Assembly: GCA_019915015.1 (NCBI GenBank)
Contig: JAHBBC010000011.1
Location: 124,001-188,000, forward strand
Direction of reading: 5' to 3'
From: Auriscalpium vulgare
Taxonomy: Eukaryota > Basidiomycota > Agaricomycetes > Russulales > Auriscalpiaceae
Length of the DNA: 64,000 bases
Below, one piece after another: positions 9,901-18,960 of this stretch (positions are counted from its first letter, which is position 1; the number at the start of each line of letters is the position of its first letter). The translations under genes were made by a program, and so were the position numbers. The notes below the pieces were generated by a model. The model was not told where the DNA came from. It did no database searches and saw nothing but the letters and a program-made list of their open reading frames with translations.

Positions 9901-11149
9901 CTATTCCTCGCGCTCCATCAGAAGCTCGATCACCTCCCCCTCCTCGACTTCTTCCGAGCTGGCGATGGGCGGCGGTATCTCCCCGGCGTAGGTAGGAGAC
10001 GCGGAGGGGGCCGTCGGCGCTGGTACCGTGGGGTGCGCGGGGAAGGGAAGAGGGCCCGGCTGGTCCGAGGGATGGACTATGGCATCGAAGCCTAGGGGTA
10101 TCTCAGCTATGGCTTGGGAGGAGGAGATGTGCGAGAGGCGCGCAGAACTGATCTGCTCGATGGCGCGAATCGAGGCCACGCTGATATCCTGGACCAGGAA
10201 GTCTGCGGGCTGGAGGTTGGCCAGGAGGCGGGACCCTAATCCCCATGCGTCCAGCATCCCGCCCATACAGGTTGCCATCGCGGCCCAGCGCATGTCGAGG
10301 CGATCCAACACCAGTGGCCAGTCCGCCCAAATATCGCGAAACGTGTCGAAGGCCTCGGAGATGGTGGTAAAGTCCCGTAACATATCCACCGAGTCCTCCG
10401 CGAGGCCCCCCAATAGGTAGTACACCACGCCCGTGGTGAGGCGGCCCGCGTAGGCACGAGAGTGGGGGGAGCTGGAGGCACCACGGACGTGGTAGGCCAG
10501 GGCGCGGCACACGGCGTCTTCGCGGGTAATAACAAACATCCCATGGACGGCCCGGGCGTCGAAATCACGTAGGAGCCAGCTCTGCATCCCCTGAGGACGC
10601 AGGGTGGGGAAGGCGCCATGCAACTCCGTGATTTCATGGAGGTAGGATTCGACAGAACCGTCTCCGAAGTAGTACACGGTCCAGAGCCCAGCCTCCACGA
10701 TGGTGATCAAGACGTGGAGTTCCGCGTCGGTAGCGTCGGCAGGGAAAGGGGAGAACATCTGGGACCACCGCGGGCTGGCGCGCGCTGAGTCGGGGAGGGT
10801 ACGCATGAGGGTGCCCTCGAAGCGCTGGGCGAGAGGGGCGGACGCTGGAACGAGCTTCACCATGAACTCGAGGATCGGCGAGGTGAAGTGGAAGGCAAGA
10901 TCGCGCAGGCTGCGGGACGCGCGGATTGAAGAAAGGGTCTGGAATTGAGTTCATCATCAGCCAAGCCGGGAAAAGACGCGGTCGGGGACCAGCACGCACC
11001 ACGAGCTGGTTGACTTTGTCGGCCCACTCTAGACGTAGCGCAACCTCCCGTTCGGCATCCCCAAGGTCAAAACCAGCGAAGGGGGCCTGCGTCAGCAGGC
11101 GGAGGAGGTCGAGGTTGTCGGCGGTGGCAGACGCTGCGGGGAGGGACAT
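9901..11149 (-). CDS. Antisense gene C of element 1: helical protein of unknown function, one frame break
   Basis: The gene starts at an ATG at 11149, only about 120 nt from the 3' polypurine tract, and runs away from the LTR on the minus strand. The first 77 residues (for example NLDLLRLLTQAPFAGFDLG) are in one frame. After a switch near 10915 the second frame continues to the stop at 9901. The total length of 1249 nt is one more than a multiple of three, so a single inserted nucleotide explains the switch. The product has long amphipathic helices, a segment VVYYLLGGLAEDSVDMLRDF, and an acidic C-terminus (SSEEVEEGEVIELLMEREE). No known domain is visible. Its position suggests it could be transcribed from a promoter in the 3' LTR firing inward. 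That is inference. Confidence 0.5.
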
Positions 11150-11245
11150 CGCGGGACAGAAATCGGCAAAGGGATGCTACAAGCGACGTTACCGCAAAAG
11201 GTCGCGAGCCCTTATATGCCGCTTCCGCACGGTTCCTGGCAACTG

Positions 11246-11277
11246 GGGACAGTTGCAGTTTCAGTTGGGGGGAGAAA
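11246..11277 (+). promoter_or_regulatory. 3' polypurine tract (box B) of element 1
   Basis: GGACAGTTGCAG followed by TTTCAGTTGGGGGGAGAAA ends directly before TGATAGG. A G/A run immediately before TG is the expected plus-strand primer at the upstream edge of a 3' LTR. Confidence 0.7.
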
Positions 11278-11934
11278 TGATAGGTTCAGGCCGCGGGCAA
11301 GCGTGTAGCGAGACGTCGCGAGACGGGGAAGCAGCATGCGAGGCGCAGGGTCGCGGGAGCGGGGGTGATGGGAACGTGGTCCGGCGACCCAGGAGCAACC
11401 GGGACTGGCGACGGAACGGATCACCGGAACGGGCTAGATCGGGAGGGCTTAGCGACGTAGGTAGAGCCACTACTTAGGGAGCTGCGCGAGACGTAGCAAC
11501 CCAATCAACCTGTGGGCGGCGCAAGCCACCCACACCCTTTACCTCACAGAAACTGTAGCCTGAGGCGCTACCAGACTTAGGAAGGAAGGACCCCACCGAT
11601 GTGGGAACAGGTAGGCAGGCGGACAGGCAAGAGGGGGTGCGACGGCCCATAGGCGGACGCTTCGCACACGGGTGCGAAGCACTCGGAGGAGGATCCCGTA
11701 GAGGGCATCCCCAGGCAGGTGAGTGTTTAGTTTGGTGTTTAGGCGGTAGGAGGTGGCCCCGCACGACCGCGGGGAGGGCACGAAGCGCGACAGCGACACG
11801 AACACCTTCCCCCCTCGGCAAGACTAGTCACCCGGACTGGATCGCGACGTATAGGAGGCAGTGTTGGTGGTTGTTGTCCTGTGAGGCACTCGCCGCACGC
11901 CCCGCTAGGGTCCGTCCCGGGTGATAGCGTATCA
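11278..11934 (+). repeat. Probable 3' LTR of element 1 (657 bp)
   Basis: The segment starts TGATA right after the polypurine tract and ends TATCA, which gives the canonical TG...CA ends and a 5-bp terminal inverted repeat. No coding feature is seen inside. It ends 47 nt before the gag ATG of element 2. The length is inferred because the 5' LTR is not in the window. The region 11601-11760, with a GC-rich inverted motif around CGCACACGGGTGCG, would be inside the LTR. Confidence 0.55.
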
Positions 11935-11981
11935 CCGCGCAACAGTCGAGCGTGACGACACCATCCGCCCCTACTGAGCGG

Positions 11982-14900
11982 ATGGGCACGCCCACTGACG
12001 GATCGAAAGTGCGTATCCCAGCTCCCGTGATCGTCGCCGAGCTTAACAGCCCTAATGCGACGCCGGGACCGTCTGATTTCCAGCCCGATCCGCCACCCGA
12101 GATGGACGGTAACTCGGGGAGCGCGATGACGTCGCTCACGGACATCGAGCAGGCGCTGGATGGGTCGGACGGTGAGGCGCACACTGGATCTCGAGTGGAC
12201 AAGGGCAAGGGACGCGCACCTACAGAGGTGACCGAACCCCTTGGCACCCAGATAATGGACCCTCGACTTGTTGCTATGCTTGACGATCTACAATTGCACG
12301 TAGTTGCCCACGAATCCCAGCTTGAAACCGCGTCGATTGTATCCGAGCAAGCGAGGCAATCGGTGCAAGCAGCTACGGTGGCCCGCGCCCAAATTTTGAA
12401 CTTGATACAGGGCATTATGCACCTGTACGGGCCACCTGGATTGAGCAACGCGAGAGACGCCACGTATCAACATGGCTCTCCCCCACTGATCAAGCAGGAG
12501 GAGGTTGAAGTCGACCTCAGTCAGCTTGAACCGGCGCCCCCGACGAGCATAGTCGTAACCCCTCCCAGTACGACGAGCACTGCAGGAGCAACGTCGACGG
12601 TTGGATTGGGTACACGCACTGCAGAGGAGGGTCGCCGGAATCTAGAGAAACATCGCGCCAGGATGGCCGATATGATACAAAAAACCACCCCGATGGCCAG
12701 GGCGGACTCGCGATCGACTGATGATGAGGGAGCACTAATGGACTACGTACATGAGGACGACGCAGTGCACACTGCTTCCCAGAAGCCACGCAAAGTTACC
12801 GATAAACGCGCCCGCATCGCGGAACCGTACACTAGTGTGACGCCGTATAGCGTAACCCCCGTGAAACGGCGTGTGAAGCCACTGCCACCCCATGCTACCC
12901 CGAAGTCCGGAGTGCTGGGCGTACTTGACCCGGCTGAACGCATCAAGGAAATGGTGTTATCCCGTGTTAGTGAGGCCGTCAGCCTAGGATTCCAGATCAA
13001 AGGGCTTAAGTTCACGATGCCCGGAGGGTACGATGGCGAGGACAACCTAATCACATTCGAAGTATGGTTAGGCGCTTTGCTTCGCTGGCTGCGACTTAGC
13101 CAAGCCGTCGGCCCGGAATATGACGCACTGCGACTGGACGCCCTTGGGCAATGCCTCACCGATCGTGCGGCCAAGTGGTATAATGACGAAATTGAATCAC
13201 CCACCCGTTCGCAGGTGAACTGGACGTTTTTAGACGCTATTTTGGCTCTATTCCGTCGGTTCATCGTGGGCAAGAGTGACCAAACCGCGCTAGAACAATT
13301 CATGTCAACACGATTCTCTCGCAAAGGCGGCGTAGCTGAGTTCTATAGTGAACTACGCACCAGATCGACGCGGCTGGTGGAACTCCCCAATGACTATACC
13401 TTCCGCAAACTCTTTGTTAGTGGACTGCCGGCTGATATTGTGGAGATAATATACAAGCATAAGGGAATAGTCGCAGAAGAAGGTACCACCGCAGAGCTGC
13501 TCACCGCTGCCCTTGAAGCGGAGGCGGGGACCCGAGCCTACCGTCAGATGCTAGAGAGTCTGGGGCGTACACGATCATCGAGCTCGACTGCTGCAGCCAC
13601 CTTGAACGTGACCAGCAACCCGAAGGCGGCACGCACCAAGGGCGATTCCTACAGTTCAGTACGCACACATCGCGATGCAACGGACACTAGACCAGGGAAC
13701 AATCGTGAAGTCAGTGATCGTGACCGTGGTCGCGGGGGAAATAATGAACGACCCCGCAATCGTGAACCCTCGACGCAGCGTCGTGACTCACGATATAACC
13801 GTGAACCTTCAGCATCGCGCCCCAAAACAGACCGGAAATCAGTCATCTGCTTCGCTTGTGGGGGCACAGGACATTATGCGGGTGACTCGGAGTGCCCCAA
13901 AACCGGTCAGCCCCGCGTGTACGCGGCACGCATGGTCGACGCCGACGATGACGCGGCGGCCAATGACTTGGAACTAGAGGGGGAGGGCCCAACCAATGAG
14001 AACGACGCATTGTTGGGTAAAGAAGCACCATCAGATGACGACGATGACAGCCCCCTGGGTGCACAATACGAATCTGCGGATGACGTTCCTGAAGACTATG
14101 AGATTAGCGGCTCAGACGTAGACGAGGATGATATTGGCCCCCCTATGCGACTGGCCACTATGCGTCTGGCTGCCATGCGGGTTCAACCGGCGGACGATGC
14201 AGAGGAAGATACACCAGTGAATGGACCTACATTGGCTATCAATGTACCGGCCCCAACCACGAACGGCACGGCCGGATCACATTCGCCCATAGGAAGCACA
14301 CCTGATGGAGGTTGGAATGGTACAGAGGCAGTATCGCTCACCTGGGGACCAGGACCACAGTGGGCGGAGCAAGGCAATGGTGTGGAGTGGGGAGACTATG
14401 ACCCGGAGAGATCCTGGACAGCAGGAGACCCTCCGCTACCCTTACCTCCGCAGCCGATCGAGTATGCGGACGATGTCATCGTGCCACAACGTACCCCGCC
14501 CGAAGAACCCCAGAGATTCACTGTAATCAGTCGCGACGGGGAGGACCAAGCAAATAGTATCGAAGAGGCCTACCAGAATGGCATAGACATCGGCATTCAG
14601 ATGGTGCAGCGCGCCGTACAAGGGGCAGCCCGTGCCATGGAAAACTCTGATCCTCGGATACCTGGCATGGATCACGCCGAGCGATTGATAGACCTGCTCG
14701 CAGAGCGGCCGTACCGCCGTCCCAACGCTGCCGATGCGTTATCGCGCCTCCCTGTAGAATCAGATCGGGGCAATGAAAGCGACAATATGCCTGAACTAGA
14801 GGACGAGCCTGATCGGAGGGCGTCTGAGATAGCAGCGGCAGCGACAGCGAGCTCTGCACCTACCGTCCCCGACGTACCGTCGCCGCGCGCGATCGGACGC

Positions 14901-15527
14901 CCCACGGACGACGATACCGAGCGAGACTCTGTTGAAGAAATATCAGAACTTCAGATTATGGCGACTCACGTACTCCCCAAAACCGAGAACGTTCCGAAAT
15001 GGGCCTATACGTCCAACATTCGACGACAGTCGACGCTGGTTGAACAGCCTGATCGCAGTCCACGACTGCATCAGGTGTTAGCCGCAAATATCAGAGTCGG
15101 CCGCGCCGAAATGTACGTACTCTTCGACAGTGGGAGTACCACGAACGGAATCAGCCATGAGGCGGCCCACATCGCGAAGATGGATGTGTTCCAGCTCAAG
15201 GAGCCGATGACACTTCAGCTCGGATGTGTCGGAAGCCGGTCTCGAATCAACTTCGGCACACGATCCACCGTGACGGTGGGTAGTCGCATGCTACCATGCT
15301 TCTTCGACATTGTCAATATCGAACACTATGATGTTATTCTCGGGACTCCGTTCTTGAAGGAATACCGTGTTATTCTTGACTTTGCGACCGATGTTATTCG
15401 AGTCGACGACGTTGAATTACGGGCGCTCACCGTGGCTGAGGAACGAGCAATCATAAAGCGTCGTGGTCGAGCCGTTCCCGTGCTGGATGAACTACAAATA
15501 AACGCATTGGCCATGCGCGGAGAATGA
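11982..15527 (+). CDS. gag-pro: Gag-protease polyprotein of element 2
   Basis: A 1,181-residue structural polyprotein. The N-terminus is Pro/Thr-rich. A retrotransposon Gag domain spans roughly residues 330-530 (LKFTMPGGYDGEDNLITFEV, then LTDRAAKWY and FMSTRFSRKGGVAEFYSELR). An Arg-rich linker precedes a zinc knuckle of form CX2CX4HX5C (CFACGGTGHYAGDSEC) near residue 625. A long acidic linker of about 400 residues follows. It contains MRLATMRLAAMRV and a segment RRPNAADALSRLPV that resembles the tail of RNase H domains. The retropepsin is at the C-terminus: LFDSGSTTNG with a normal DSG, and YDVILGTPFL. The frame ends in TGA at 15525-15527 and stays open afterwards straight into pol. The ATG at 11982 is used because the frame upstream has only a GTG. 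Confidence 0.85.
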   Translation: MGTPTDGSKVRIPAPVIVAELNSPNATPGPSDFQPDPPPEMDGNSGSAMTSLTDIEQALDGSDGEAHTGSRVDKGKGRAPTEVTEPLGTQIMDPRLVAMLDDLQLHVVAHESQLETASIVSEQARQSVQAATVARAQILNLIQGIMHLYGPPGLSNARDATYQHGSPPLIKQEEVEVDLSQLEPAPPTSIVVTPPSTTSTAGATSTVGLGTRTAEEGRRNLEKHRARMADMIQKTTPMARADSRSTDDEGALMDYVHEDDAVHTASQKPRKVTDKRARIAEPYTSVTPYSVTPVKRRVKPLPPHATPKSGVLGVLDPAERIKEMVLSRVSEAVSLGFQIKGLKFTMPGGYDGEDNLITFEVWLGALLRWLRLSQAVGPEYDALRLDALGQCLTDRAAKWYNDEIESPTRSQVNWTFLDAILALFRRFIVGKSDQTALEQFMSTRFSRKGGVAEFYSELRTRSTRLVELPNDYTFRKLFVSGLPADIVEIIYKHKGIVAEEGTTAELLTAALEAEAGTRAYRQMLESLGRTRSSSSTAAATLNVTSNPKAARTKGDSYSSVRTHRDATDTRPGNNREVSDRDRGRGGNNERPRNREPSTQRRDSRYNREPSASRPKTDRKSVICFACGGTGHYAGDSECPKTGQPRVYAARMVDADDDAAANDLELEGEGPTNENDALLGKEAPSDDDDDSPLGAQYESADDVPEDYEISGSDVDEDDIGPPMRLATMRLAAMRVQPADDAEEDTPVNGPTLAINVPAPTTNGTAGSHSPIGSTPDGGWNGTEAVSLTWGPGPQWAEQGNGVEWGDYDPERSWTAGDPPLPLPPQPIEYADDVIVPQRTPPEEPQRFTVISRDGEDQANSIEEAYQNGIDIGIQMVQRAVQGAARAMENSDPRIPGMDHAERLIDLLAERPYRRPNAADALSRLPVESDRGNESDNMPELEDEPDRRASEIAAAATASSAPTVPDVPSPRAIGRPTDDDTERDSVEEISELQIMATHVLPKTENVPKWAYTSNIRRQSTLVEQPDRSPRLHQVLAANIRVGRAEMYVLFDSGSTTNGISHEAAHIAKMDVFQLKEPMTLQLGCVGSRSRINFGTRSTVTVGSRMLPCFFDIVNIEHYDVILGTPFLKEYRVILDFATDVIRVDDVELRALTVAEERAIIKRRGRAVPVLDELQINALAMRGE
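15525..15527 (+). other. In-frame UGA separating gag-protease from pol in element 2
   Basis: Gag-protease and pol are in the same frame. The codons after the stop (starting GGG GAC GCG) remain open for 48 codons to the first pol ATG at 15672 and through the whole of pol. Removing this one stop would give a single 2,275-residue polyprotein. It is either a programmed stop-codon readthrough signal or a single nonsense change. Confidence 0.8.
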
Positions 15528-18500
15528 GGGGACGCGGCAGGATCTATCATTGTAGAACCTGCCACGACAAACCACGCCCCTAGCGAGGCGCGGCCCCCAG
15601 CTAGGCCCCCAGACGCTGAGAACCAAATTAGTGCGTTAAGAGACAATTGGTATGAGGGCACCACGGACATTATGTGCCCGGTGCCCCCCGAACTTCCGCC
15701 CATGCGGGCGGTAAACCATCAGATCTCATTGATTGACGAGTCCCTAAAAATTAGATATCATCTTCCACGATGCCCAGACTCAATGAAGCCACAATTAGCG
15801 GAAAAAATACAACGATACGTCGACGCCGGATGGTGGAGACGACAAGTAGCCCCCGAGGCTGCACCGTTGCTATGCATCCCCAAGAAATCTGGTAAACTAC
15901 GCACCGTGGTTGACGCCAGGAAACGGAACGACAATACGCATAAGGACGTTACCCCATTTCCTGACCAAGATCAAATACGGATGGACGTAGCCCGCTCCAA
16001 GTACCGATCCAAAATTGATATGAGTGATGCATACGAACAGATTCGGATAGAACCCACCGATGTATGGAAAACTGCGTTCGCCACTGTATACGGGACTTTC
16101 ATCAGCCTAGTAATGCAGCAAGGGGATTGTAACGCACCGGCGACGTTCCAGCGACTTATGACTGTGATCTTCCAGGATTGCATCGGGCTATTTATTCATG
16201 TCTATCTAGATGATATATTCATCTATTCAGATTCGATAGAGGAGCACGAACGGCACTTACGCGTAGTGTTCGACCGACTGCGAGCGAACCATCTGTTTCT
16301 GAGCCGCGAGAAGTGTGACCTATATTCGGCGCGACTCGATTGTTTGGGGCATGTCGTTGATGATAAAGGGATACACGCGGACACTGACAAGATGGCGCGT
16401 GTGCGTAACTGGCCACGCCCCAGAAACTACCAAGAGGTCCAGCGTTTTCTTGGGCTTGTCCAATATCTGGCACAATTCATGCCTGACGTGAGCGCATACA
16501 CTACGCCACTGGCCAATCTCACTTCGCATGGGCGACCATTCGTGTGGGGCCCTCTACACGAACGCTGCTTTGAAATGATCAAAGCGTTAGCTTGTCGCAC
16601 GCCGATACTTAGACCCATTGACCCGCGGACGGGAATGACCATTTGGGTGGTCTGTGACGCGTCCACTTATGGCGTAGGGGCAGTATATGGGCAAGGCCCT
16701 GACTGGACCACTTGTTGGCCTGCAGGATTCATGTCAAAAAAGTTCTCCAGCGCCCAGCGTAACTACCGTACCTTTGAGCAAGAAACCATTGCCATACTGG
16801 AAGCCCTGAATAAGTGGTCAGATAAATTAATTGGCCGTAAATTCTCGGTCGTTACCGATCATAAGGCCCTCGAGTTCTTTAACACGCAACGCAATCTGTC
16901 TCCTCGACAGATTCGTTGGTTCGAATTTCTGTCCAAATTCGATATGACTGTAACTTACGTCGAAGGGCGCCTTAACAAGGTCGCAGACTGTTTTTCTCGG
17001 TACTACGAGGCCTTGGACGACCCTAATGCAGAGCCCGTCACCATTGACTCGGCGCTCGATCCAGAGGGGGAGGATCTGTCGCCGGACAGAATGCTAGAAA
17101 TCAGAGTCCAAGCGCTGCGGACACTGAGAGAGCGCCAGATTATGGACGCCAAGTTGCCACGCGATCAGGAAGCGGAGGTTATGGCGCAGGCGACAGCGTC
17201 TACAAGCAGCAAGGCGACTCCGGACGTACCAAGTCCCGACGCCACAGTGGCTCAAGCGATCAGCGATCGCCCCACACTAGCAGAGCAGGTACAACAGGCG
17301 AATGACTGGATACCCATGGTGCGAAATGGCACGCGCAGCGATGGATTCCTCGCGCGCATAATCGAGAGTCCAGAGCAGTACGCTGCATTCACAGTAACCG
17401 ATGGACTGGTATGGGTTGAAGCCCGAGCGGGTGGACAAGTACTGTGTATACCAGAGATGAGCGTAGGGGACCGGAGATTGCGAGAGATCATCATTGATCT
17501 CGCCCACGCCATTGTCGGGCATCTGGGATATCAGAGAACTGCGGACTACGTACGAAGGTGGTACTGGTGGCCGAAAATCGGCCGGGATATTGAACGATTT
17601 TGCACGACGTGTCATACCTGTCAGACCACCAAGACGAGCAATCAGCCGCCGCAGGGATTACTTCATTCGATGCCTGTACCCACCAGACCATGGGACTCCA
17701 TAGGCATGGATTTTGCGGGCCCATTTCCTGAGAGCGATGGCGTTAACTATCTGTGGATAGTTATATGTCGGCTCACCTCAATGGTACACTTGATACCCAT
17801 AGTGACCACCACGCGTACCACCGAACTCGCCCGCCTGTACTTCAAGGAGATTGTGCGATTACACGGGATCCCTCAGTCGATCGTCTCTGACCGCGACTCC
17901 AAGTTCACCGCGATGTTCTGGAAGGAGTTACATCGATTAGTAGGCACGAAACTGTTAATGTCAACTGCGTTCCACCCCCAGACCGACGGGGCATCGGAGC
18001 GAGCAGTACGCACCGTAGCCCAGATATTGCGCAGCATGGTGAAGCCAGATCAGAGTGATTGGGCTGCCAAAATACCGTTAGTTGAATTTGCGATAAATTC
18101 GAGCATCAGTGGTAGCTCAGGGTTCGCGCCCTTCGAGCTCAATTACGGATACATGCCCAAGATGATTACCGAACTACAGCCAGTAGGCACATTTGAAGGC
18201 GTTCGACAATTCGCACGAGCCGCGTTAGAGAACCTATCGCAGGCCCATGACGCGATCATAGAAAGCCGGGTACAACAGACGTACCATGCCAACCAGCGAC
18301 GTCGCACCGATGCCGCATTTGATACTGGAGACCGCGTATATCTCAGTACCGCGAACCTGCGCCTACCGAGAGGACGTGCAGGCAAGTTACTGCCCAAATA
18401 CGTAGGTCCCTACAAGATATTAGAGGCGCATCCGGCTAGTTCGAGTTACAAACTAGACTTACCTGAAGCTCTGAAGCGCCGGCGCATCCACCCCACATTC

Positions 18501-18809
18501 CACGCCTCATTGTTGAGACCGCATGAGCAGAACGATGACGCTTTATTCCCCAATCGAGAGATCACGACTGCCTATGATTTTGGAGAACCAGACAACGATC
18601 AAGAATGGATCGTGGATGCTATAGTGGCTCACCAATGGAAGGGCCGGAATGTTGAGTTTCAGGTCCACTGGGCACTCGGGGACTATACCTGGGAGCCGCT
18701 ACGGAACGTAGATGAGCTGGCGGCTCTCGACGATTATCTCCGCCTGATGGGAGTCGAGGATTGGCGCGCACTGCCACGACCGCGGACCGCGGCCCGACAG
18801 CGCCTCTGA
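15528..18809 (+). CDS. pol: Pol of element 2: RT, RNase H, integrase, chromodomain
   Basis: The open frame begins directly after the gag-protease UGA. The first ATG is at 15672. RT: VVDARKRND, SKIDMSDAYEQIR, and the catalytic YLDDIFIYS. RNase H: WVVCDASTYGVGAVYG, FEQETIAILEAL, and the tail LNKVADCFSR. Integrase: an HHCC finger (HAIVGHLGY, CTTCHTC), then GMDFAGPF, SDRDSKFTAMFW and DGASERAVRT for the D,D,E triad. A GPY-like segment (LLPKYVGPYKI) and the motif RRRIHPTFHASLL precede a C-terminal chromodomain (EWIVDAIVAHQWKGRN, FQVHWALGDYTWEP). The chromodomain would steer integration to modified histones in heterochromatin. All catalytic residues I can locate are present, so the enzyme could be active. 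Confidence 0.9.
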   Translation, partial: GDAAGSIIVEPATTNHAPSEARPPARPPDAENQISALRDNWYEGTTDIMCPVPPELPPMRAVNHQISLIDESLKIRYHLPRCPDSMKPQLAEKIQRYVDAGWWRRQVAPEAAPLLCIPKKSGKLRTVVDARKRNDNTHKDVTPFPDQDQIRMDVARSKYRSKIDMSDAYEQIRIEPTDVWKTAFATVYGTFISLVMQQGDCNAPATFQRLMTVIFQDCIGLFIHVYLDDIFIYSDSIEEHERHLRVVFDRLRANHLFLSREKCDLYSARLDCLGHVVDDKGIHADTDKMARVRNWPRPRNYQEVQRFLGLVQYLAQFMPDVSAYTTPLANLTSHGRPFVWGPLHERCFEMIKALACRTPILRPIDPRTGMTIWVVCDASTYGVGAVYGQGPDWTTCWPAGFMSKKFSSAQRNYRTFEQETIAILEALNKWSDKLIGRKFSVVTDHKALEFFNTQRNLSPRQIRWFEFLSKFDMTVTYVEGRLNKVADCFSRYYEALDDPNAEPVTIDSALDPEGEDLSPDRMLEIRVQALRTLRERQIMDAKLPRDQEAEVMAQATASTSSKATPDVPSPDATVAQAISDRPTLAEQVQQANDWIPMVRNGTRSDGFLARIIESPEQYAAFTVTDGLVWVEARAGGQVLCIPEMSVGDRRLREIIIDLAHAIVGHLGYQRTADYVRRWYWWPKIGRDIERFCTTCHTCQTTKTSNQPPQGLLHSMPVPTRPWDSIGMDFAGPFPESDGVNYLWIVICRLTSMVHLIPIVTTTRTTELARLYFKEIVRLHGIPQSIVSDRDSKFTAMFWKELHRLVGTKLLMSTAFHPQTDGASERAVRTVAQILRSMVKPDQSDWAAKIPLVEFAINSSISGSSGFAPFELNYGYMPKMITELQPVGTFEGVRQFARAALENLSQAHDAIIESRVQQTYHANQRRRTDAAFDTGDRVYLSTANLRLPRGRAGKLLPKYVGPYKILEAHPASSSYKLDLPEALKRRRIHPTFHASLLRPHEQNDDALFPNREITTAYDFGEPDNDQEWIVDAIVAHQWKGRNVEFQVHWALGDYTWEPLRNVDELAALDDYLRLMGVEDWRALPRPRTAARQRL

Positions 18810-18923
18810 TGTCAATCTGAAGATCTCAGAAGCCCCGAGTTAAACTGTACGCGAGAGTCCGCTCGGCTACAGCGACCCTGACTATGCTCTCCCTACGTGC
18901 TCGCCCATCTCAAATAAAAAGGA

Positions 18924-18930
18924 TATAAAA
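18924..18930 (+). promoter_or_regulatory. TATA box between pol and the third ORF of element 2
   Basis: TATAAAA occurs 31 nt upstream of the third ORF's ATG, in a 136-nt spacer after the pol stop that is otherwise without features. The position fits a promoter for a separate transcript of the third ORF. This is inference from position only. Confidence 0.4.
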
Positions 18931-18960
18931 TGCGCACCACATCGAGTGAGTGCCCCTCTA

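Larger units (their letters stand above)
1..11934 (+). mobile_element. Ty3/gypsy LTR retrotransposon (element 1), 5' end outside the window
   Basis: The order gag, protease, RT, RNase H, integrase is that of Ty3/gypsy (Metaviridae-type) elements. The 5' LTR and leader lie left of the window. Downstream of pol there is no chromodomain. Instead a 5.3-kb block follows with three protein-coding regions on the opposite strand, then a polypurine tract at about 11267-11277 and a probable LTR at 11278-11934. With an equal 5' LTR the element would be about 12.6 kb, large for a fungal gypsy element. The coding ORFs gag, pro and pol are open, but two of the antisense genes each show one single-nucleotide frame break. 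The element looks young but may not be fully intact. The LTR ends are inferred from the polypurine tract and matching TGATA/TATCA termini, because the 5' copy cannot be seen. Confidence 0.85.

Noticed and set aside
11157..11477. Open frames over the 3' end of element 1 and its LTR
   Set aside because: They cross the polypurine tract and LTR, show no domain, and are arginine/serine-rich in the way GC-rich non-coding DNA is.
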